Of a stretch of DNA of 64,000 bases, positions 42,283 to 49,879 are shown piece after piece. The DNA comes from Mucilaginibacter phyllosphaerae. GTDB taxonomy: Bacteria; Bacteroidota; Bacteroidia; Sphingobacteriales; Sphingobacteriaceae. Made by a program: the position numbers and the translations under genes. Positions within the stretch are counted from its first letter, which is position 1; each line of letters starts with the position of its first letter. The notes below the pieces were generated by a model. It did no database searches. It was given only the letters and a program-made list of their open reading frames with translations, and was not told the origin of the DNA. The stretch is from positions 62,001 through 126,000 of the forward strand of contig NZ_SNQG01000007.1 of NCBI RefSeq assembly GCF_004378255.1, read 5' to 3'.

Positions 42283-44208
42283 TTATACTGTTATTTCTTT
42301 AATTATTTGTTCTTTAAATTCTTGTATGCTCATACTTCCCAAATCGCCCGTGCCATGTTTACGAACAGAAACCAGCCCTTCGGTTGCTTCTTTTTCGCCC
42401 ACAATAAGCATATATGGGATCTTTTTAACTTCAGCGTCGCGTATTTTACGACCGATTTTCTCATCTCTAAAGTCAATCAGCCCGCAAATATCGGAATCTT
42501 TTAACTCATCTGAAAGTTTTTTTGCATATTCTTCATACTTTTCAGATATCGGCAGGATAATAAACTGCTCGGGAGATAACCAAAGCGGGAAATTGCCGGC
42601 ACAATGCTCTATCAGTACGGCTACAAAACGCTCCAATGAGCCAAACGGCGCACGGTGTATCATCACCGGGCGATGCTTTTGGTTATCGCTGCCGGTATAT
42701 TCCAGCTCAAAACGCTCGGGCAGGTTATAATCTACCTGTATAGTACCTAACTGCCATTTACGGCCCAGGGCATCCTTCACCATAAAATCAAGCTTAGGGC
42801 CGTAAAAAGCCGCTTCGCCATATTCTACTACGGTTGGCAGGTTCTTCTCGGCAGCAGCCTCGATGATAGCGCTCTCGGCTAAAGCCCAGTTCTCGTCGGT
42901 ACCAATATATTTGGTTTTGTTGTTTGGGTCGCGCAGGGATACCTGTGCAGTGTAATTATCAAAACCCAAAGCGCCAAATACATACAGCACCAGGTCAATA
43001 ACCTTTTTAAATTCTTCTTTTACCTGATCGGGGCGGCAAAATAAGTGCGCGTCATCCTGTGTAAAGCCGCGTACACGGGTTAAGCCATGCAGCTCGCCGC
43101 TTTGCTCGTAACGGTAAACAGTGCCAAACTCTGCCAAACGCACCGGCAGATCTTTATACGAACGTGGTTTTGTTTTATAGATCTCGCAGTGGTGCGGGCA
43201 GTTCATCGGTTTTAAAAAGAACTCCTCTCCCTCCTGCGGGGTTTTTATCGGCTGAAACGAATCGGCACCATATTTTTCATAGTGGCCAGAAGTTACATAC
43301 AGGTTTTTATGGCCGATATGCGGCGTAATAACCTGTTCGTAGCCAGATTTTACCTGTGCTTTTTGTAAAAAGTTAGTTAATCGCTCGCGTAAAGCAGTAC
43401 CTTTTGGCAACCATAACGGTAAACCCATACCCACCTTTTCGCTAAAGGCGAATAGTTCCAATTCCTTACCTAATTTACGGTGATCGCGTTTTTTAGCTTC
43501 TTCTATCAGGTGCAGGTAATCTGTAAGTTCACTTGCCTTAGGGAAAGTTACGCCGTAGATACGGGTAAGTTGCTTACGGCTTTCATCGCCGCGCCAATAG
43601 GCGCCGGCAACACTCATCAGCTTTACAGCTTTAATACTTCCTGTATTAGGGATGTGCGGGCCACGGCAAAGGTCGGTAAAGTTACCCTGTGTGTAAAAGG
43701 TAATACTGCCATCGGGCAGGTCCTTGATCAGGTCGAGTTTATACTCATCCCCTTTCCCGGTAAAATATGCAACAGCATCTGCCTTGCTAACCGGTTTGCG
43801 AATGTATTCGCTTTTGGTTTTAGCCAGTTCGATTACCTTGTCTTCAATTTTCTTAAAATCATCTGATGAGAATGGCTCGTCGCCAAAATCAACATCATAA
43901 TAAAAGCCGGTTTCAATGGCCGGGCCTATACCAAATTTAGTGCCCGGATATAAGGCTTCTAAAGCCTCGGCCAGTAAGTGGGCGGATGAATGCCAATAAG
44001 TTGATTTACCTTTTGCATCGTTCCAGGTTAAGAGCTTAACGGCCGAATCTTCTTCGATAGGGCGGCTGGCATCCCAAACCTCGCCGTTAACTTCGGCAGC
44101 TAATACGTTACGTGCTAAACCTTCAGAGATAGACTGCGCTATCTGCATAGAAGTGATCCCCTTGTCGTACTGACGAACGGAACCATCGGGAAGTGTAATG
44201 CTAATCAT
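42283..44208 (-). CDS. thrS: Threonine-tRNA ligase
   Basis: 641 residues, full length. It has an N-terminal TGS domain, the editing domain with HSSAHLLAEAL (H-x3-H), and a class II catalytic core with the zinc ligand in MNCPHHCEIYK and motif 2 YRYEQSGELHGLTRVR. A C-terminal anticodon-binding domain follows (VSVRKHGTGDLGS). It charges tRNA-Thr and deacylates mischarged Ser. It is first gene of the classic thrS-infC-rpmI-rplT operon. A promoter box and a leader hairpin lie upstream. Confidence 0.97.
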   Translation of the reverse strand: MISITLPDGSVRQYDKGITSMQIAQSISEGLARNVLAAEVNGEVWDASRPIEEDSAVKLLTWNDAKGKSTYWHSSAHLLAEALEALYPGTKFGIGPAIETGFYYDVDFGDEPFSSDDFKKIEDKVIELAKTKSEYIRKPVSKADAVAYFTGKGDEYKLDLIKDLPDGSITFYTQGNFTDLCRGPHIPNTGSIKAVKLMSVAGAYWRGDESRKQLTRIYGVTFPKASELTDYLHLIEEAKKRDHRKLGKELELFAFSEKVGMGLPLWLPKGTALRERLTNFLQKAQVKSGYEQVITPHIGHKNLYVTSGHYEKYGADSFQPIKTPQEGEEFFLKPMNCPHHCEIYKTKPRSYKDLPVRLAEFGTVYRYEQSGELHGLTRVRGFTQDDAHLFCRPDQVKEEFKKVIDLVLYVFGALGFDNYTAQVSLRDPNNKTKYIGTDENWALAESAIIEAAAEKNLPTVVEYGEAAFYGPKLDFMVKDALGRKWQLGTIQVDYNLPERFELEYTGSDNQKHRPVMIHRAPFGSLERFVAVLIEHCAGNFPLWLSPEQFIILPISEKYEEYAKKLSDELKDSDICGLIDFRDEKIGRKIRDAEVKKIPYMLIVGEKEATEGLVSVRKHGTGDLGSMSIQEFKEQIIKEITV

Positions 44209-44252
44209 CTACAACTATGATTTAAATTTTAATAAATAATGAATAAAAAACG

Positions 44253-44291
44253 AATCGCATACTACCGCGATTTGAACTTAGCGCAAAAATA
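44253..44291 (-). promoter_or_regulatory. thrS -7 box and leader hairpin
   Basis: TATTTTTG (44291-44284, minus) fits TAnnTTTG and would start the transcript near 44279. The leader then forms AATCGC-GGTAGTAT-GCGATT (44272-44253). No TTG is seen at the expected distance upstream. The hairpin loop contains GGT, the sequence of a threonine anticodon, but the loop size and missing U33 do not match a tRNA. Confidence 0.4.
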
Positions 44292-44358
44292 GAATTTTAT
44301 TTATACCAGGAAAGGAAATTATGTGTTTTGCAGACCTAATGCAGGTAATCGTTCCTGG

Positions 44359-44943
44359 CTATCTGTTCATTAACCTGGCTACATATTTACCAATGATATC
44401 AAACTCCAGGTTTACCACCGAGCCTTCGCGCACGTTATGCAGGTTGGTATGCTCGTAAGTGTATGGAATGATGGCTACCGAAAAATAATTCAGTCCCGAG
44501 TTTACCACCGTAAGGCTAATGCCGTTCACACAGATCGAGCCTTTCTCTACCGTTACATTACCACCGGCAGCATCATACTCAAAGGTATATTCCCAGCTGC
44601 CATCCAGTTGGATAAATTTAGTACAGGTGGCGGTTTGGTCTACATGCCCCTGCACAATATGGCCATCCAGCCGGGCATTCATTTGCATGCATCGTTCCAG
44701 GTTTACCGGTTCGCCAACTTTAAGGTAACCTATATTGGTTTTATTCAGCGTTTCTTCAATGGCTGTAACCGTGTGCGTATCATCGGTTAAACCCACAACG
44801 GTTAAACAAACGCCGTTATGCGCTACCGATTGGTCTATCTTTAACTCGTTAACAATGCCCGATTGTACGGTGATGTGCAGGTTGCCCTGCTCCTGCCTCA
44901 AATTGGTTACCTTTCCTAAAGTTTCTATAATTCCTGTAAACAT
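44359..44943 (-). CDS. ribE: Riboflavin synthase alpha subunit
   Basis: 194 residues, starting at the ATG at 44943 (MFTGIIETLG, the family's constant N-terminus); a TTG nine bases earlier is rejected. Two lumazine-binding barrels are seen, with MFTGII/HNGVCLTV in the first and RLDGHIVQGHVDQT/GSICVNGISLTV in the second. It dismutates two 6,7-dimethyl-8-ribityllumazines to riboflavin. No FMN riboswitch is visible. The -7 box lies only six bases upstream, predicting a leaderless mRNA. Confidence 0.95.
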   Translation of the reverse strand: MFTGIIETLGKVTNLRQEQGNLHITVQSGIVNELKIDQSVAHNGVCLTVVGLTDDTHTVTAIEETLNKTNIGYLKVGEPVNLERCMQMNARLDGHIVQGHVDQTATCTKFIQLDGSWEYTFEYDAAGGNVTVEKGSICVNGISLTVVNSGLNYFSVAIIPYTYEHTNLHNVREGSVVNLEFDIIGKYVARLMNR

Positions 44944-44949
44944 CGTGCG

Positions 44950-44957
44950 CAAAAGTA
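44950..44957 (-). promoter_or_regulatory. -7 box of ribE, leaderless spacing
   Basis: TACTTTTG on the minus strand ends six bases before the ATG at 44943. No TTG is clear upstream. Confidence 0.4.
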
Positions 44958-44997
44958 CAGAATTTTAGATGTGGGTTATGTTATCACAGCATCATAA

Positions 44998-45031
44998 AAA
45001 AAGCGGATAGCTTGTGAGCTATCCGCTTTTT
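44998..45031. terminator. Intrinsic terminator, symmetric
   Basis: AAAAAGCGGATAGCT and its exact complement around TGTG. It follows the minus-strand lipoprotein gene ending at 45049. Confidence 0.9.
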
Positions 45032-45048
45032 AATAAATATTTAAAGTA

Positions 45049-45789
45049 CTATAAGGTGATATCAAACACTTGTCCGTTGAATGACACGGTAGCTTTATGC
45101 TCGCCTAAAAACTTAATGGTACCTGTAAAGTTAAAATCCTTACCGGCATTATTACCGGCTGATGTAAAATTGGCGGTACCGGCAGTAATATCAAACGGCC
45201 TGTTAGCAGCATCTATAATAATACCCTTTAATACATAGGTGTTGTTTTGAACAATGTAATCACCATCTTTTTTAGTGGTGATCTTGTAAACAGAACTTTG
45301 GTTACCGTTAACCTCCATCTTTACAAATTCGGGCAGTAAGCTTTTTAATGTGTAGTATTCTTTAACGCTTATATCGTAAACAGCATACGGGCTAAAACCG
45401 GTATTTACGTAACTGCCTGTGTAAGTATAACCATTGGGCTGATTACCTGCATCGCAGCTAACAACATATTTGTTTGAACCGGTCATTACATCTTTAACGG
45501 TATCGCCTTTGGTGTAAGTATTGTCATAAGGTACCTCGATGTACTGGCCGCAGGTAAGATCGTTAACTTTTTTACCGTTACGCACGCTGTTGGTAGCAGG
45601 TAAACCAGAGGTGGTTTTGCTGGCAATAGTATTACCAATGGAGTTGTAAAGGTTAACAGCTATTGAAGTAGCCATCTCTTTATCAGTATTGGTATTAGCT
45701 ACCTTTGCCTCTTTATTACAAGACGAATAAACTAAAACGGTTAATGCTATAAGGGCTGCAGCAGCCGGTGATTTGAATTTAGTGAACAT
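45049..45789 (-). CDS. Hypothetical lipoprotein
   Basis: 246 residues. The lipobox is VYSSCNK (Cys24). The mature part has no recognised domain: an Asn/Thr-rich N-terminus, two Cys in CGQYIEVPYDNTYTKGD and VVSCDAGNQPNGYTYTG, and a beta-rich C-terminus. It is probably an outer-membrane or periplasmic lipoprotein. It has its own promoter and terminator, so it is monocistronic. Function unknown. Confidence 0.72.
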   Translation of the reverse strand: MFTKFKSPAAAALIALTVLVYSSCNKEAKVANTNTDKEMATSIAVNLYNSIGNTIASKTTSGLPATNSVRNGKKVNDLTCGQYIEVPYDNTYTKGDTVKDVMTGSNKYVVSCDAGNQPNGYTYTGSYVNTGFSPYAVYDISVKEYYTLKSLLPEFVKMEVNGNQSSVYKITTKKDGDYIVQNNTYVLKGIIIDAANRPFDITAGTANFTSAGNNAGKDFNFTGTIKFLGEHKATVSFNGQVFDITL

Positions 45790-45817
45790 AACGTAATAAG
45801 GTTTATAATATTTTCAA

Positions 45818-45849
45818 CAAAAATACCTTATCTGCAGATATTTATGCAA
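45818..45849 (-). promoter_or_regulatory. Predicted promoter of the lipoprotein gene
   Basis: On the minus strand TTG (45849-45847), a 21-base gap and TATTTTTG (45825-45818). The leader would be about 24 bases. Nearby, TTTCGCGT and ACGCGAAA (45862-45885) form an inverted repeat without a U-run. Confidence 0.55.
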
Positions 45850-45940
45850 CTTTTTTTTCACTTTCGCGTATAACGGAACGCGAAAATTAAAAACAAAAGC
45901 AATAGTTAATTAATACCATCTTCAATTAAAAGATTGCTCA

Positions 45941-46438
45941 TTACTTAAAGCATCCTGGCAAATCAACGCGTTTATTGCGCAGATCTTTTCCACCTTCAAA
46001 TACAGATTTTAGGTTGGCAAGATAAAACACCCACCCTACCTGGCACTGCACCAGCAAATTTTTCTCAGGGTCATCTTCCGGTGGTATGTTCGTTTGCTCA
46101 AGTTCAATAATGGTTAAACCATTGCGGGTACTAAAGTTTACGCTTACCATACTGCCGCCGCTAAAAGTGAACTTCACAAAGTCGTGCCCGTTGGCTTCTA
46201 ATATGCTGCCCGTTTGCACCATGCTGTTATCATAACCATGCCAGTACCACGAATAGGTATCCTCTTTCAAGATCTGCTCGCCGGCTTCACGCAGGCGTTG
46301 CGGTACGGTAAAAAAATCCGCTTTGCGCAAAAACCATTTCTCCAAACCGGCGGGAGTTGTCCAGGCCAGGTAAAGGGAACGCAGGTCGACATTATAATCG
46401 CCACAAAGTTTAAATTTGCTCCAGCGGGTTTGGTCCAT
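45941..46438 (-). CDS. SRPBCC / AHSA1-like (START-fold) protein
   Basis: 165 residues from the ATG at 46438 (MDQTRWSKFKLCGDYN). An in-frame start 45 bases earlier adds MVSFICIQ and is not family-like. LYLAWTTPAGLEKWFLRKAD is the characteristic early helix of AHSA1 proteins, and YSWYWHGYDNSM and ILEANGHDFVKFTFSGGSMV continue the fold. It binds a hydrophobic ligand or acts as a co-chaperone-like protein; its role is unknown. It is divergent from the NUDIX gene. Confidence 0.82.
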   Translation of the reverse strand: MDQTRWSKFKLCGDYNVDLRSLYLAWTTPAGLEKWFLRKADFFTVPQRLREAGEQILKEDTYSWYWHGYDNSMVQTGSILEANGHDFVKFTFSGGSMVSVNFSTRNGLTIIELEQTNIPPEDDPEKNLLVQCQVGWVFYLANLKSVFEGGKDLRNKRVDLPGCFK

Positions 46439-46522
46439 AAGTAAAAGGTTTATACAGATTTGTATGCATATAAAACTAACCAAAATAGTTTATGTTTAGC
46501 TATTTACTATCAAAACAATTTT

Positions 46523-46978
46523 ATGACGAAGCAAAGCGCGGGGATATTGCTGTACAGGCACAAAAATGGTTTGCTGCAGGTTTTTTTGGTACACCCCGGC
46601 GGCCCCTTCTTCCGCAAGAAGGACGATGGCGCGTGGTCGGTACCCAAAGGTGAATTTACGGATGATGAAGATGCGCTTGCTGCTGCAAAGCGCGAGTTTG
46701 AGGAAGAAGTGGGCAAGCCCGTTACCGGTGATTTTATAAAACTACAGCCCGTTAAACAAAAAAGCGGCAAAGTGGTGCATGCCTGGGCTGTAGAAGGCGA
46801 TATAGACCATGAAACTATCGTAAGCAATACCTTTGAGATAGAGTGGCCGCCAAGATCCGGCAAGCGTGCCAGTTTCCCGGAGATTGACAGGGCCGGTTGG
46901 TTTAGTGCCGATGTGGCAAAACTGAAGATCATCCCCGGGCAGGTTGGTTTGATCGACGAGTTGGAAAAGTTAACCTGA
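46523..46978 (+). CDS. NUDIX hydrolase
   Basis: 151 residues from the ATG at 46523 (MTKQSAGILLYRHKNG); the open frame reaches 46460 but overlaps the divergent gene. The Nudix box is complete: G-x5-E-x7-REFEEEVG in KGEFTDDEDALAAAKREFEE and following residues. SAGILLYR at the start and the W-S-V-P-K-G motif suggest a diadenosine- or NTP-type substrate, as in a group of about 150-residue proteins found in many bacteria. Catalytic Glu are in REFEEE. Confidence 0.88.
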   Translation: MTKQSAGILLYRHKNGLLQVFLVHPGGPFFRKKDDGAWSVPKGEFTDDEDALAAAKREFEEEVGKPVTGDFIKLQPVKQKSGKVVHAWAVEGDIDHETIVSNTFEIEWPPRSGKRASFPEIDRAGWFSADVAKLKIIPGQVGLIDELEKLT

Positions 46979-47016
46979 ACCCGTGATCTGGCGAATTTAA
47001 GGCTTCACGGGGTTTC

Positions 47017-47059
47017 TTAAAAAACTGTTCACGTTCACGACGTATGAACATCGTGAACA
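47017..47059 (-). terminator. accC terminator with nested inverted repeats
   Basis: TGTTCACG (47026) and CGTGAACA (47052) enclose GTTCA/TGAAC. On the minus strand the stem is followed by six T. A second weaker repeat, CCCGTGA/TCACGGG, lies between 46980 and 47012 and may end the NUDIX transcript. Confidence 0.7.
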
Positions 47060-47093
47060 TTTTATAAATATCTTATAATCAGATTGTTAATAA

Positions 47094-48572
47094 TTAGCCT
47101 TTTCTGTTTTTTACCCAATTGCTTTCTGCTATAGCGGCCGGCTGCGTAATAGTTGCCTTTTTGCCGGCTAATAATTTTTCCATTACCAAAGCAGCTATCA
47201 AGGCCTCGGTGTCGTTGCCGTTTTCCAGCGACTGGGGCGTAAAATATTTTTTTACAAAGTGGGTATCAAAGTTACCTGATGTAAAAGCCTCGTGCCCCAT
47301 TACAAACCGGCCGAAACCAAGCGTTGTAGTGATGCCCGTTATGGTGTATTCATCAATAGCGCGTACCATGCGTTCTATAGCCTCTGTACGGTCTTTACCG
47401 TAGGTTATCAGTTTGGCTATCATCGGGTCGTAGTAGATCGGGATCTCCATCCCCTGTTCAAACCCGTCATCCACCCTAACGCCCGGTCCTTTTGGGGTAA
47501 CATAGGTTTGCAGGGTGCCAATATCAGGCAAAAAGTTATTGGCGGGGTCTTCGGCGTACACGCGCAATTCCATGGCATGGCCTTGTATCTTCAGGTCTGT
47601 TTGTTTAAAGCTGATGGCTTCGCCGCGGGCTATGCGGATCTGTTCTTTCACCAGGTCGATGCCTGTTATCAATTCCGTAACCGGGTGCTCTACCTGCAAA
47701 CGGGTGTTCATCTCCAGGAAAAAGAAATCCAGCTTTTCATCCATAATAAATTCTACCGTGCCTGCGCCGGTATAATTAACAGACCGGGCTACATCCACGG
47801 CGCATTTGCCCATAGCTTCGCGAATCTCCGGCGTCAGTACAGATGATGGTGCCTCTTCTACCACTTTTTGATGGCGGCGCTGCACCGAGCAATCACGCTC
47901 AAATAAGTGTACAATATTACCATGCGTATCACCCAGTATCTGTATCTCGATATGCCTTGGCGAAGAAACATAACGTTCTATAAAAACCGCGCCATCACCA
48001 AAGGCAGATATGGCTTCGGATACGGCCAGGCCCATTTGCTCTTCAAAATCTTCGGGGGTATCTACAATACGCATCCCTTTACCGCCACCGCCGGCAGCCG
48101 CTTTGATGAGGATAGGGAAGCCTACTTCAACCGCACGCAGTTTAGCCTCATTTACATCTGTAATGGCTTCTTCGGTGCCGGGCACCATAGGGATATTGTA
48201 TTTTAAGGCTGCAGCTTTGGCAGATAGCTTATTCCCCATCACTTCCATCGCCTCGGGCGATGGGCCGATCAGGATCAAACCTGCTTCGCGCACTTGCCTG
48301 GCAAAAGCGGCATTCTCGCTTAAAAAGCCATAACCGGGATGGATACCTGCTGCACCGGTTTGCTGGCAGGCGGCTATAATTTTATCGCCCACCAGATAAG
48401 ATTGGCTGGATGGCGCTTCACCAATAAATACCGCCTCATCTGCATAGCGCACATGGAGTGCATTGCGGTCGGCTTCTGAATAAACGGCCACCGTTTTTAT
48501 ACCCATTTCGCGGGCAGAACGCATTACGCGCAAAGCAATCTCGCCCCGGTTAGCTACCAATATTTTTTGCAT
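47094..48572 (-). CDS. accC: Biotin carboxylase (acetyl-/acyl-CoA carboxylase subunit)
   Basis: 492 residues from the ATG at 48572 (MQKILVANRGEIALRV). An in-frame TTG nine bases upstream lies in the promoter. It has the ATP-grasp biotin carboxylase fold, with AAAGGGGKGMR, ERYVSSPRHIEIQILGD, FLEMNTRLQVEHPVTE and a late YDPMIAKLI. It carboxylates biotin on a carrier protein. AccB is not adjacent, and the roughly 490-residue length with an extended C-terminus is typical of Bacteroidota subunits serving acetyl- or propionyl-CoA carboxylase. The promoter predicts a leaderless mRNA. Confidence 0.93.
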   Translation of the reverse strand: MQKILVANRGEIALRVMRSAREMGIKTVAVYSEADRNALHVRYADEAVFIGEAPSSQSYLVGDKIIAACQQTGAAGIHPGYGFLSENAAFARQVREAGLILIGPSPEAMEVMGNKLSAKAAALKYNIPMVPGTEEAITDVNEAKLRAVEVGFPILIKAAAGGGGKGMRIVDTPEDFEEQMGLAVSEAISAFGDGAVFIERYVSSPRHIEIQILGDTHGNIVHLFERDCSVQRRHQKVVEEAPSSVLTPEIREAMGKCAVDVARSVNYTGAGTVEFIMDEKLDFFFLEMNTRLQVEHPVTELITGIDLVKEQIRIARGEAISFKQTDLKIQGHAMELRVYAEDPANNFLPDIGTLQTYVTPKGPGVRVDDGFEQGMEIPIYYDPMIAKLITYGKDRTEAIERMVRAIDEYTITGITTTLGFGRFVMGHEAFTSGNFDTHFVKKYFTPQSLENGNDTEALIAALVMEKLLAGKKATITQPAAIAESNWVKNRKG

Positions 48573-48578
48573 AGACAA

Positions 48579-48607
48579 CAAATGTAATTAATCTATACAA
48601 AGGCCAA
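48579..48607 (-). promoter_or_regulatory. Predicted accC promoter, leaderless spacing
   Basis: TTG (48607-48605), an 18-base gap and TACATTTG (48586-48579) on the minus strand. The -7 box ends six bases before the ATG. Confidence 0.6.
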
Positions 48608-48624
48608 AATATTGTAGCAGTGTA

Positions 48625-48723
48625 TTAACGTTTTTCTTGCTTGCCATTATTTTTTCTGAGGATCAAAAACAAGGCAAGTACTACAAACGCTATGATCAAT
48701 ACAAATGCAACAGGTAATAACAT
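48625..48723 (-). CDS. 32-residue single-span membrane peptide between nuoB and accC
   Basis: ATG at 48723 is followed by 31 codons and TAA. Residues 2-22 (LLPVAFVLIIAFVVLALF and neighbours) make one strong membrane helix, and the last ten residues are basic (RKNNGKQEKR). It lies 51 bases after nuoB and ends just before the accC promoter. The hydrophobic-helix-plus-basic-tail layout and coding-like composition suggest a real small membrane protein, perhaps a complex I accessory. It is too short for a family call. Confidence 0.55.
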   Translation of the reverse strand: MLLPVAFVLIIAFVVLALFLILRKNNGKQEKR

Positions 48724-48774
48724 AATATTAAAGTTTAATTTATTAACTAAAAATTAATATCGAATCGTTGGTTT

Positions 48775-49275
48775 TTATAAAGGTGAGATTTGCTGGCCCG
48801 CAACGATGTGTTCTTTTTCTATTTTCTTCTGCAATTCCAGTATGGCCCCTATCAATGCTTCGGGGCGGGGCGGGCAACCCTGTACATAAACATCAACCGG
48901 GATAACCCTGTCAACCCCTTTTACCACATGATAACCGTGCTGCCAGTATGGCCCGCCGCAGTTAGAGCACGAGCCCATAGAGATGACATACTTAGGATCG
49001 GGCATCTGCTCGTACAGGCGTTTAATACGCTCGGCCATTTTAAAAGTAACCGTGCCGGCTATGATGATCACATCCGACTGGCGGACAGAAGGGCGTGGAA
49101 ATACCCCAAACCTATCCAGATCATAGGTAGAAGCCATAGCGCCCATCATTTCAATGGCGCAGCAGGCAATACCAAAGCTTAGTGGCCACAGCGACGACAG
49201 CCTTGCCCAGTTAAGCAGGTCATCCATCCTGGTGACAACAATTCCACCGGTTTCGTTAGTCAGATCAGGCGTCAT
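48775..49275 (-). CDS. nuoB: NADH-quinone oxidoreductase subunit B
   Basis: 166 residues. The N2 [4Fe-4S] ligands are present: C38 and C39 (FGIACCAIEMM), C103 (MGSCSNCGG) and C134 (VQGCPPRPEAL). It lies at the end of the iron-sulfur chain where electrons pass to quinone. It overlaps nuoA by 11 bases. No nuoC follows; a small membrane ORF and accC come next, so this is a partial nuo cluster. Confidence 0.96.
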   Translation of the reverse strand: MTPDLTNETGGIVVTRMDDLLNWARLSSLWPLSFGIACCAIEMMGAMASTYDLDRFGVFPRPSVRQSDVIIIAGTVTFKMAERIKRLYEQMPDPKYVISMGSCSNCGGPYWQHGYHVVKGVDRVIPVDVYVQGCPPRPEALIGAILELQKKIEKEHIVAGQQISPL

Positions 49276-49879
49276 TAGCTGGTTTTTTAAATGATGGTTT
49301 AAACATAGGCTTCCGGGTTTCGGGCGCGGCGGTAACTGTATCAGAAGTTGTAGTAGCCGCAGCAGGTATCAAAACTTCTGAAGTAAATTCTTTTACCTTA
49401 AAATTGCCTTGTTTAACATTAACGTTATCATATAGTAACTGTGGTATGCGGACGTCTGTTTGCGGCAGGGTAACATTTGGCTTTATCCAGTCCAGGTCGC
49501 CTTTTAACCAAACGTAGGCCAGGCCTAAGATCAGTATCCCTAAAAAAATAAACATTTCTGTTAGCGATAGCCAGCCCCAGCGGGCGTCCGCAGCTAATAT
49601 TTCGCGGTTGCCAAATACCGTTGCCCACGGAAAAACGAATACCATCTCTACATCAAACAACAAAAACACCAGCGCTATCACATAAAAACGCGAGTTAAAG
49701 GGCAACCAGGCATTGCCGGTTGGCTCCTCGCCACATTCATAGGTGGTTAGCTTATCATAATTAGGGTTACGGGGCGCTAAAAGGCGGTTCACAAAAAATA
49801 ACCCGCCAATGGCTAAAACGCCTGTAATTAAAAAGATAAGTATCTTTCCAAATTCTGATATTTGCGCAACATCATTCAT
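49265..49879 (-). CDS. nuoA: NADH-quinone oxidoreductase subunit A, with C-terminal extension
   Basis: 204 residues from the ATG at 49879 (MNDVAQISEFGKILI); the frame stays open for 105 bases into the divergent flavoprotein gene, but that start is rejected. Three membrane helices, with YECGEEPTGNAWLPFNSRFY and LLFDVEMVFVFPWA between them, are typical. After about residue 120 an extra 80-residue soluble tail follows (Thr/Ala/Pro-rich, ending KPSFKKPANDA), longer than the 120-140 residues usual for NuoA. It starts inside the 'CATG' shared with the opposite gene. Confidence 0.94.
   Translation of the reverse strand: MNDVAQISEFGKILIFLITGVLAIGGLFFVNRLLAPRNPNYDKLTTYECGEEPTGNAWLPFNSRFYVIALVFLLFDVEMVFVFPWATVFGNREILAADARWGWLSLTEMFIFLGILILGLAYVWLKGDLDWIKPNVTLPQTDVRIPQLLYDNVNVKQGNFKVKEFTSEVLIPAAATTTSDTVTAAPETRKPMFKPSFKKPANDA

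Noticed and set aside
45862..45885. TTTCGCGT / ACGCGAAA inverted repeat as a terminator of the AHSA1-like gene.
   Set aside because: The stem is good but the following bases on the minus strand are purine-rich, without a U-run.
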